This document shows, piece after piece, positions 49,065-55,705 of a stretch of 64,000 nucleotides of DNA. The notes under the pieces were generated by a model that worked only from the letters and a program-made list of their open reading frames with translations, was not told where the DNA came from and made no database searches. A program made the position numbers and the translations under genes. The stretch comes from Maribellus maritimus (lineage in GTDB: Bacteria > Bacteroidota > Bacteroidia > Bacteroidales > Prolixibacteraceae). The DNA is taken from NCBI RefSeq assembly GCF_022267315.1, contig NZ_JAIKLE010000003.1:124001-188000 (forward strand), given 5' to 3'. Each line of letters starts with the position of its first letter. The stretch's first letter is position 1.

Positions 49065-49517
49065 TTAAAATGCGTAGCCAATACCAATCAGAGGCAGGAT
49101 AAAATTATCGGGGGAATAAATGGCTGAACCTTTAAAAAGAAAGCCTTTGGGCCCCTGATAGCGGTAACCGATACGCATCGTAAAAAAACCACCGCCGCCA
49201 AAAACGTCGACAATGGAACCCGCTCCCGCTTCAAAAAAACTTTTGGGGCCACCACTTACAAGTGCCAGTTCGGCCAGGGGCAAAAACGGATCCCAAATCA
49301 TAAAGCCGCCTTTCAGGGCAAGAGCCAGACGCTCATCAAACGGAAAAAGTCGTTCGTAACTGTACATCAGCAAATCCTCGCAGTAAACCGCATTGAGCCT
49401 CATGGTATAAAACCCTGAGCTGTCGGAGGCCTGACTGTTTGTGGCGATTTGATTTGTCTGTGAAAAGGAACCAATGGAAAAGGTTAACATGAAAACAAGA
49501 GCAACAACTCGTTTCAT
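49065..49517 (-). CDS. Small outer-membrane-barrel-like exported protein
   Basis: 150 aa with signal peptide (TFSIGSFSQ cleavage). The mature part has alternating aromatic/Gly strands (MRLNAVYCEDLLMYSYERLFPF, GGFFTMRIGYRYQGPKGF) and ends in Phe (GIGYAF), as in small beta-barrel proteins. Family unknown. It is flanked on both sides by repeat-bearing gaps. Confidence 0.6.
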   Translation of the reverse strand: MKRVVALVFMLTFSIGSFSQTNQIATNSQASDSSGFYTMRLNAVYCEDLLMYSYERLFPFDERLALALKGGFMIWDPFLPLAELALVSGGPKSFFEAGAGSIVDVFGGGGFFTMRIGYRYQGPKGFLFKGSAIYSPDNFILPLIGIGYAF

Positions 49518-50036
49518 GACCGTAATTTTTGGTTTACAATAAGGTACAAAAATTAACGGTCAGGTACAATGTTATAAAACGCTTACCCGGCCATACCCTG
49601 CGGGTACTTTTAATTTTCTGCAATTGTTTTTTGCCGATACAAGCGACATACCACTTCCCCTGTCTCCGGTATTTACCGGGACGAGTAGCATATTTACCCG
49701 TGCGAGTAGCTCCCCGACCCATCCGGGTAAACGATTTTCACTATTCGGGTAAGGGATTGGGGGAAACGGGTAAAAAATCTGGATAAACGAGCTGAAGAAA
49801 AGGATGTATTGTTTACTATTCATCTCTTCCACCCCCTCATTTGCAACAAAGCAGTTGGGAAAATTCGCTATTCACCGATAAAAATATCAAAAAAACACTT
49901 TCAGGTATTTTAACCACCGATACACTTTCTCCATTTACCGACAGAAGAATTCGATTGGCTGGATATTGCTGTTTTCGCCTCCAATAAAATGTAATCTTTG
50001 TTCCCATTATTAGAAAACAGAAAACAATTAGAAAAG
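49518..50036. repeat. Gap with 21-nt CCGGGTAAA-type repeats
   Basis: Two clear 21-nt units lie at 49671-49691 and 49692-49712 (ATTTACCGGGACGAGTAGC and ATTTACCCGTGCGAGTAGC). Further degenerate copies of a CGGGTAA core occur at about 49589, 49603, 49733, 49745 and 49766. The stretch has an open frame on both strands, but it is repeat translation, not a gene. The right end (about 49990) carries a TAATCTTTG -7-like box for the next gene. Confidence 0.55.
49967..50000 (+). promoter_or_regulatory. Possible promoter for the WMT-repeat protein
   Basis: TTG near 49966, 23-nt spacer, TAATCTTTG at 49991-49999. The -7 box has three instead of two spacer bases and the overall spacing is long, so this is moderate evidence. 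Confidence 0.4.
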
Positions 50037-50438
50037 ATGAAAACGTTAATGAAACAAATTACAGCCGGAACATTTTTAGCCATTTTATTATTCGCCGGAA
50101 ATGTAAAAGCAGAAGGAACAGAAATAAAAGCCTCAGGCCATGAGAGAATGGAAACAACACTACAGTTGGAAAACTGGATGACAGACGAAGCAATCTGGAA
50201 TACAAAGGCTGCATCGACTGCAGATTTTACGACGGAAACAGAATCAGCGCTGAAACTTGAAAACTGGATGACCAGTGATTTGACCCGGATTTACACAAGC
50301 ACAGAAAACATGGAAACAGAAAACGAACTGGAACTGGAAGCATGGATGACCAACGACACTGGTTGGAGTGCTTCTGAAACAGCTACAGACAAAGAATTAG
50401 CACTGGAAAGCTGGATGACAGACAACAATATTTGGTAA
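50037..50438 (+). CDS. Small exported protein with four LExWMT repeats
   Basis: 133 aa from the ATG at 50037; the frame is open from a TTG at 49998, which falls inside the likely promoter. Signal peptide to about residue 25 (AGNVKA). The mature part is acidic and Thr/Glu-rich and holds four copies of a motif LxLExWMT(D/N/S) followed by four residues and usually Trp, at 42-54, 72-84, 98-110 and 121-133 (Trp at 47, 77, 103, 126). The last copy forms the very C-terminus. Spacing between copies shrinks from 30 to 26 to 23. I know no function; the repeat could be a binding unit or a set of released peptides. A strong terminator follows. Confidence 0.7.
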   Translation: MKTLMKQITAGTFLAILLFAGNVKAEGTEIKASGHERMETTLQLENWMTDEAIWNTKAASTADFTTETESALKLENWMTSDLTRIYTSTENMETENELELEAWMTNDTGWSASETATDKELALESWMTDNNIW

Positions 50439-50470
50439 ATTTTTTCATAGTATAGTTTAGTTAGGAAAAA

Positions 50471-50502
50471 GAGGGTGCAGGCAATTGCATCCTCTTTTTT
50501 TT
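50471..50502 (+). terminator. Terminator after the WMT-repeat gene
   Basis: GAGGGTGCA with TGCATCCTC (one G-T pair), then eight T; 33 nt after the stop. Confidence 0.88.
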
Positions 50503-50558
50503 GTGCTTCTGATTATTGTATGGATCTGCCCCTCGCTTACAACGAGGAGTGGTGAAGG

Positions 50559-50678
50559 GCCCCGGGCAATCTTCGTGTCTCCCCGGCCAATTTTAGTGCT
50601 CCCTGGTAAAATTGACCGCTCCCGGGCAATTTTTAAAGTTTCGCCGGAATATCAGGCTCTCCCCGGCATTCTTTTCTC
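50559..50678. repeat. Six tandem 20-nt degenerate repeats
   Basis: Units start at 50559, 50579, 50599, 50619, 50639 and 50659. The consensus is roughly CTCCCCGGGCAATTTTTAGTG with a CCCGG core; for example units two and four read CTCCCCGGCCAATTTTAGTG and CTCCCGGGCAATTTTTAAAG. The register is kept exactly at 20 nt across 120 nt, with substitutions but no indels. Between the terminator at 50502 and the next gene end at 50857 nothing else is supported. Confidence 0.7.
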
Positions 50679-50856
50679 TCTTTTACTTCGAAAAGAACGT
50701 ATTATATGGAATAAAAGAAATTCCGCACATCAAAAATATTCTGAAAGCTTTGTGAATGGAGGGATTTAGCTGGATTTATTTTATGATATTCTTTGGTTAT
50801 TATAAAACGAAGGGCAACTTATCCACCTTGGTAAATATGAATACGATAAAGAAAAG

Positions 50857-51396
50857 TTAATTACCGAAAGTGATTACATCAAGATCATGGTTGGTGTAAC
50901 TGGTAAAATCTCTATCGTCAGTTACAAATTTCCATTGCTCTCCTAATTCGATGTAGTAACTATCGTTAAAATCAATGTTTTGAAAATGTTTTAGAACCTC
51001 AGTCATGTTTATACCACTAAAACTATCAGTGATACGTTCACAAATTCCCAATATCGTATTTATATGAATTCGAATTTCGTCTGTTGTGTTCTTATATTGT
51101 TGCGTACCAACATAATCCCGTTTAAAATCAGCTGAGTAGTTTTCAGTTGCATCTTTCCATTGTCCAAAATCCAACCTCAAGTATGTATTGGCAAACTCTG
51201 ACAGCACCATGCTATTTAAATAAACAGCTGATTTAGACGACCTTATTCTCTGCAAAAATGATGAATAGGCACTTTGTTTATTTGCATTGTAGTTTCCCAG
51301 CGGGCAAAATAGGTACATCCAAACGTTATTATCGAAAAAAAAAGAATCGTTTGGATTTGGTGTGTAGGAATTAATATTAATAATGTTAGCTGCCAT
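50857..51396 (-). CDS. PIN-domain ribonuclease-like protein
   Basis: 179 aa from the ATG at 51396, which overlaps the stop of the STAS-like gene by 11 nt; the open frame extends 22 codons further upstream inside that gene. Likely PIN acidic residues are Asp22 (FFFDNNVWMY), Glu67 (MVLSEFAN), Asp145 (FNDSYYIELG) and the pair Asp160/Asp161 with Asp163 (FVTDDRDF). This order and spacing are those of a metal-dependent PIN nuclease. Between them lies a helical insert (about 80-140) longer than in small VapC toxins. Last gene of a three-gene operon with a STAS-like protein and a GHKL ATPase; its activity is presumably held in check by them. Confidence 0.75.
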   Translation of the reverse strand: MAANIININSYTPNPNDSFFFDNNVWMYLFCPLGNYNANKQSAYSSFLQRIRSSKSAVYLNSMVLSEFANTYLRLDFGQWKDATENYSADFKRDYVGTQQYKNTTDEIRIHINTILGICERITDSFSGINMTEVLKHFQNIDFNDSYYIELGEQWKFVTDDRDFTSYTNHDLDVITFGN

Positions 51397-51745
51397 AAAT
51401 AGCTTTGTTTGCTGAGTCCTCAAAGTTCTTTTTGTTGGCAAAATATTGTTTGGCTCGCTCAATTACTTTGGAAAGAATCACTAAATCGTCTTCACTCAGG
51501 CTTTCTACCTTAAGATGTTCCCGAATAAATTCAGGAGAATAAAAACCATACAATTGCCCGATGCATGCATTCAAGAACGTTGACACAATCAGATCTACAT
51601 TTTTAAAATCGAGAGAAACAAAGTAGTCTTCCTTGAATGCTTTATTTATACGATCAAAAATAATTTGTCCATCATCAGATGAAACGGCTGCATTTCCACC
51701 GATGATTTCGTAAATATTTATTTTAAAAGCTTTTTTCTGAGTCAT
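51386..51745 (-). CDS. STAS-like protein (DUF4325 type)
   Basis: 119 aa. The core pattern VSLDFKNVDLIVSTFLNACIGQLYG (LDFKNVDLI at 45-53, STFLNACIG at 55-63) fits the small STAS-like DUF4325 family, which resembles anti-sigma-factor antagonists. No membrane or DNA-binding part. It lies 5 nt after the ATPase gene and overlaps the PIN gene by 11 nt. In partner-switching systems a GHKL ATPase binds or phosphorylates a STAS protein; the neighbourhood suggests a similar pairing here, with the PIN protein as output. That is inference from gene order. Confidence 0.75.
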   Translation of the reverse strand: MTQKKAFKINIYEIIGGNAAVSSDDGQIIFDRINKAFKEDYFVSLDFKNVDLIVSTFLNACIGQLYGFYSPEFIREHLKVESLSEDDLVILSKVIERAKQYFANKKNFEDSANKAIYGS

Positions 51746-51750
51746 AATGA

Positions 51751-52623
51751 TTAAAAGATTGAATCCGCATTTATTTCCGAAGATAAAACGTAAGAGCTAT
51801 GATCGTTTATATTGATATCGAGATTAACGATAGTTCCTAACAGTGTATTGTCGAATTCTGTTGCAAATATAACACCTTTTCTTTCTTCCCAATATCCATT
51901 AGATGAAACGATTTGAATATAACCTTTGTTCAGCTTTAGGAAATCGCGGATAAGGCTTAAGCCCAATCCGCCGGGAATTGTTCCTGTTCTGGTTGTATTT
52001 CCTTCTTCAACCGCCCAGGAAATGGCTTCCGAACCCGACAGTGATTTATTGAGGTAATGGTTTACATTACTTTTAATGCTTTTCCCTAAATCGGCAACGG
52101 TAAAAGCCAGCCTCTTTTTCTGCGGAAAATACTGTCCGCAACTAAAAACATGGCTGCAATGCCCGTGTATATTGGCGTTATTAAATATTTCAAAGATGCT
52201 TTTGTTAATCTTACTTTTTAACAAAGGCGACATACTTGGTAAATCGGGTTGCGATAAGAGCTCTTTATCGAGATAATCTTTAAATGCCTTTTCTTCAGTA
52301 ACCTTAAATTTCCTGAATTTTATGGTGGTTTGGTGCGTATCGGGCAAAACTACGCTACCAAAATTGCTAAGAAAATGATTTTTCGATAATATTAATTCAA
52401 CCGATGGATTTACATTCACAAAGTTTACCGAAACAAACTCTTCCTGCAAACGCGATAGTATGGCTCCCAGTGCAGCACACAAATTGGCTTCCAGCCAGTA
52501 AGTAGATTTAAAATCGAGCTCCAAATCGTCAAAGCCCATATTTTTGGTTTGCTCGTATAGCTCAACTATAAAACCAAAACCGGCTTCTTCGCTCATTAAT
52601 TTTGCAGGCATCCTTATCTTCAT
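51751..52623 (-). CDS. GHKL ATPase with N-terminal STAS-like segment
   Basis: 290 aa soluble protein. Residues about 30-60 (LELDFKSTYWLEANLCAALGAIL, given by its LDF and W/A/L positions) look like a STAS-like strand-helix. The C-terminal part is a GHKL ATPase fold: N-box EIFNNANIHG at 145-154, Asp178 in VADLG, and the lid GGLGLSL at 218-224. There is no HisKA dimerisation helix with a phospho-acceptor His, so it is not a classical sensor kinase but nearer to anti-sigma kinases or MORC/Hsp90-like ATPases. Its ATG overlaps (ATGA) the stop of a broken upstream reading frame that resembles hsdS. Confidence 0.8.
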   Translation of the reverse strand: MKIRMPAKLMSEEAGFGFIVELYEQTKNMGFDDLELDFKSTYWLEANLCAALGAILSRLQEEFVSVNFVNVNPSVELILSKNHFLSNFGSVVLPDTHQTTIKFRKFKVTEEKAFKDYLDKELLSQPDLPSMSPLLKSKINKSIFEIFNNANIHGHCSHVFSCGQYFPQKKRLAFTVADLGKSIKSNVNHYLNKSLSGSEAISWAVEEGNTTRTGTIPGGLGLSLIRDFLKLNKGYIQIVSSNGYWEERKGVIFATEFDNTLLGTIVNLDININDHSSYVLSSEINADSIF

Positions 52624-52800
52624 GGCAATTCTATCTCCATTTTCTTTAGTTCTTCCTGAATATACGCAATTGCCAACGTTTCGTTTTCTTCAATGATTTT
52701 GGCTACTGCTGTTTTGGCAAGCTCTAAAAGTCGCTCTGATTGCTTTTTTATGGCATTACTTTTTCTATATAATTGACAATTTTTTCTTCGTATAAATGTA
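52620..52800 (-). pseudogene. 3' remnant resembling a type I restriction specificity gene (hsdS)
   Basis: A minus-strand frame with no start codon ends in ...KKQSERLLELAKTAVAK, IIEENETLAIAYI, QEELKKMEIELP and stops at a TGA overlapping the ATPase ATG by 4 nt. Just upstream, in another frame, the sequence reads YEEKIVNYIEKVMP before a stop. Joined across the six-T run at 52744-52749 (a likely frameshift), the two give an IVxYIE... helix followed by a Lys/Glu coiled coil, as at the C-terminus of many HsdS subunits. The 5' part of the gene is missing; beyond 52800 the DNA is repeat material. The family call is from pattern memory and needs a search. Confidence 0.45.
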
Positions 52801-53327
52801 TTATATATAAGTTAAAGATGGAAATATAACAATTTTTACAGATGAATTATTATTTGAACAGGTTGCTTTGTTGTATACGTCGGTCACCGGTATATTTTTA
52901 TTGTTATTCACCCTTCGACTTCGTTCAGGATGACGGGTGAAACAAAGGCAGGGAAAAAAGTTGGGAGTTTTTAGTTGGAGGTGGGATAAATGCTGAATGA
53001 TGTAAACCACCTCCTCCGACCATCTCAAAACCGTCTCGTCCCCCCCCTCAGGGATGGGGACAAACGCTTCGATGGAACGTCGCCAAAAACTGCCGGTTAC
53101 TGCTTCTTTAAGTTGCGTAATCCAAAAAATAACACAGGCATTTATGCCCGTAAAAAAGAGCTATATCTCTTTTCAGACTTTAGTCCAATAAATTGATATT
53201 ATCCTGCGGCCGACAGATGGAAACAAAAAATCACCCTCTCCAAACGCTTTGATGGAACGCCTGTGTAGAATCGCCGGGGACTGATTATTGTTTGCTTTAA
53301 AGAGTATGTTTAAACTACCGGTGAAAT
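52801..53327. repeat. Gap filled with dispersed repeat copies
   Basis: From left: a hairpin-like element at 52909-52939 (CACCCTTCGACTTCGTTCAG through GACGGGTG); a repeat copy at about 53004-53154 that aligns with 54731-54866 (shared words ACAAACGCTTCGATGGA, AACTGCCGG, TACTGCT, TAAGTTG, ATAACAC, GCATTTAT, GTAAAA); an exact 26-nt copy at 53176-53201 of 57266-57291; and another degenerate copy at about 53231-53285 (AAACGCTTTGATGGAACGCC). No gene is supported. Confidence 0.65.
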
Positions 53328-54569
53328 TCAGGCTTTAATATCGTAAACCAGTAAAACACTACCATGCCTGACAAACAACATTTTGTTGTAAATCGACGGA
53401 TGTGCCCAGTGTGGTCCCTCACCATCTTCTACCTGGAAGGTACTGATTACTTTCAGTTCCGAAGTATCGGGTTTTACCAGCGCCACATGTCCACGTCTTT
53501 CTTCATAAAAATACAACATCCCGTCGGCAGCAATTACCGAACCTTTGGTAAACCAGTTGGTTTCCCAGTTGGTTTTTCCGGTTTCCCAATCCACAGAGGC
53601 CCAGTTGCCCCGGGTATTGTCGGTCATGGTTGAGCCGTAAATTGTTCCATCGAGTAAAACCAGGCCGCCATGATGTGTATCGAGGATATCGTTACGCCAT
53701 TTTAGCGAAATTGTGTTTGCATCGTCGGACATATGGAGCAGCAAACCGGGTTGTTCGTTGCCATAAGTCACAAAAATATCGCCGTTACTAAAAAGAGGGA
53801 TATTGGCTGCTTCTCCGCTCCCTTTTTCGGTATGATACTGAACGGTATTGTAAGTCCAGAGTACATTGCCGTTGGAGGCATCAAATCCCACGAGGTCATC
53901 GGAAGTTTGTACAAGCACTATTTTTTTACCGCCCCACTCTACCAGCGATGCGGAGGCATACGATTTATCGCCTCCCGTACTTTTACTTTTCCAGCGTAAT
54001 TTACCTGTTTTTTTATCGTAGGCTACCAGCGTAGTTTGCTCTCCACCGGTAACATACAGGGCAGCATCGTCGGTTAAAAGCACCGATTCCACATTTCCCC
54101 AGTACATATATTTCCCGTTGAATTCGCTTAAAGGTTGTTTTTCCCAGATTACTTTTCCTCCCCTGGTACTCAGGCAAACCAGTTTCCCCATTCCGCCCAC
54201 CAGGTAGATTCTGTTTTTTTCGATGGTTGGTGTCCCTCTCGACTCGGGATAAGCCCGGGGCCATGCGCGGCTGTATTCCTTTTCCCAAAGCAGCTTCCCT
54301 TCCATATTGTAGGCTCCTATCACATCGAGTGTATCGGATCTTAAGCCTGTAACATAAATTACATCCTTGTATACCACAGGTTGAGACAATCCCTTGCCAA
54401 TATCCTCAATTTTTAGTTTTAAGGGCGGGCCGTCGGGTGGCCAGGTTTTTAACAATCCTGTATCCGGAAAAATACCGTCGCGGGTAGGACCTCCCCATTG
54501 CGCCGTTTCGTTGCAGGAAACAAACAGGAACACCAGGAATACGGTGCTAAGAAGTGTTAATTGTTTCAT
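53328..54569 (-). CDS. PQQ-like beta-propeller lipoprotein
   Basis: 413 aa. Signal with lipobox FVSC then NETAQWGGPTRDGIFPD, a segment typical at the start of outer-membrane PQQ-like propeller proteins (W-GG-xRxG). Repeating blades show GKLLWEKEY, GKVIWEKQPL, GKLRWKSKS, GNVLWTYNT and GKTNWETNW, that is the G-K-x-x-W motif of PQQ-like repeats. No dehydrogenase metal site or PQQ-binding Cys pair is visible, so it is probably not an enzyme. Alone, flanked on both sides by repeat-bearing gaps. Confidence 0.85.
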   Translation of the reverse strand: MKQLTLLSTVFLVFLFVSCNETAQWGGPTRDGIFPDTGLLKTWPPDGPPLKLKIEDIGKGLSQPVVYKDVIYVTGLRSDTLDVIGAYNMEGKLLWEKEYSRAWPRAYPESRGTPTIEKNRIYLVGGMGKLVCLSTRGGKVIWEKQPLSEFNGKYMYWGNVESVLLTDDAALYVTGGEQTTLVAYDKKTGKLRWKSKSTGGDKSYASASLVEWGGKKIVLVQTSDDLVGFDASNGNVLWTYNTVQYHTEKGSGEAANIPLFSNGDIFVTYGNEQPGLLLHMSDDANTISLKWRNDILDTHHGGLVLLDGTIYGSTMTDNTRGNWASVDWETGKTNWETNWFTKGSVIAADGMLYFYEERRGHVALVKPDTSELKVISTFQVEDGEGPHWAHPSIYNKMLFVRHGSVLLVYDIKA

Positions 54570-55105
54570 AAAAGAATTTCGCTTTAGCTGGTTTTATTTG
54601 GTATAAAGAAAAGGAAAAAATTAAAATGATTGCCGGCTGGAGTAAAAAAAGCCCCGGAAAGGTTCTGAGTCGGTTGTTGCATTTGATATGCACAAAGGCA
54701 GCAGGCGTTAATTGAGAATGGGGCACGACAGTCACCCCCTCCGACCGTATGAAAACGGTCTCGTAGAGATGGAGACAAACGCTTCGATGGATCGCTACGA
54801 AGAACTGCCGGGTACTGCTGCTGTAAGTTGTGTATTCAAAATAACACCTGCATTTATACCGGTAAAACAGAACTAACCACCCCACCCTTGCTTCGCTCCG
54901 GCACCCCTCCTGTGCCAGTGACAGGAGGGGAAACTTCTGCTCCCCGGGTATATTTCTTCTTCTGTTAAATTCACAAAAAATCAGCACTCCTGCCTGAAGA
55001 AATGAATACAAAAAGAAGAAGCACCGTTTTTCAGAATTTTTCCTTAATTTGTTTCTAAAAAACAACCAGGGTGGAGAAGCAGCAAATCAATTAAATCTTT
55101 CCAAC
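54570..55105. repeat. Gap with dispersed repeat copy
   Basis: Copy B of the repeat at about 54731-54866, same orientation as copy A near 53.0-53.15 kb. It is followed by a pyrimidine-rich block at 54875-54930 (CCACCCCACCCTTGCTTCGC, then GACAGGAGGGGAAAC). No supported gene; the minus frame here is repeat translation. Confidence 0.6.
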
Positions 55106-55705
55106 ATGAAAAAGGGAACCGGAATAGTTCTGCTTTTTTTCTGTCTGACAACATGGGGACAGGACACGGACAAAATATTTTACTACCTCAACAGCAGTTT
55201 GTCGGTGGGAAATTTCTCCGGCGGGCAACTGGGGTTTAATTTAGGTGTTAACGAACGTTTTTCTTTTCATCTGGAATATTCGGCCCTTGCCCGTCCGGCC
55301 AAAGAAAAACCCGAAAATTATTCGGGCGGTCTACTCAGTATTTTTGCGTTGGGAGCCACCAATCCCACAGATAACGTAGAGTCTTTCCGAATTCTGGGCG
55401 GCGTTTTTCGCTCGCTTCGCCCCGGAGCAAAAACACGAATCAATTTTAAAGCCGGGGTTTCATTTATAACAAAAAGCGAAGCCTTCAATTTTATAAAAGA
55501 CCCGGCAGAAGGACTGTTGCTGGTTCCGAATTACAGTTGGGAAAACCGGAAAGAAAACCGGGTAGGCATTGTTCTGAAACCCGAATTTGAAACAGTTTTT
55601 AATCATTTTGCCGGACTGGCGGTAACTCCTTTTCTGGAAATCACCTCACAAACTACCGTTGGCGGTTTGTCCATTGGATTGTTACTGGGAAAAGTTGCGG
55701 AATAA
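55106..55705 (+). CDS. Exported beta-barrel-like protein of unknown function
   Basis: 199 aa from the ATG at 55106 (MKKGTGIV), chosen because it gives a signal peptide ending TTWGQ; the frame runs 19 codons further upstream. The mature part has alternating strands (SLSVGNFSGGQLGFNLGV, FSFHLEYSALARP, TRINFKAGVSF, LAVTPFLEITSQTTVGGLSIGLLLG), suggesting a small outer-membrane barrel. No family recognised. Its stop is one base before the end of the convergent kinase gene. Confidence 0.6.
   Translation: MKKGTGIVLLFFCLTTWGQDTDKIFYYLNSSLSVGNFSGGQLGFNLGVNERFSFHLEYSALARPAKEKPENYSGGLLSIFALGATNPTDNVESFRILGGVFRSLRPGAKTRINFKAGVSFITKSEAFNFIKDPAEGLLLVPNYSWENRKENRVGIVLKPEFETVFNHFAGLAVTPFLEITSQTTVGGLSIGLLLGKVAE

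Noticed and set aside
49529-49832. Open frames on both strands, 85-86 codons
   Set aside because: Both are translations of the 21-nt repeat region; no signal peptide or family likeness, and overlapping opposite frames argue against coding.
50559-50678. CRISPR array
   Set aside because: The units are contiguous 20-mers without spacers, they are degenerate, and no cas gene is in the window.
50485-50769. Open frame of 94 codons after the WMT-repeat gene
   Set aside because: Starts inside the terminator and runs through the 20-nt repeats.
52801-53028. Minus-strand frame of 75 codons containing HPERSRR
   Set aside because: Well-known artefact of a dispersed palindromic element, not a gene.
54547-55065. 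Minus-strand open frame of 172 codons
   Set aside because: Spans repeat copy B and pyrimidine-rich repeat blocks, with no domain pattern.
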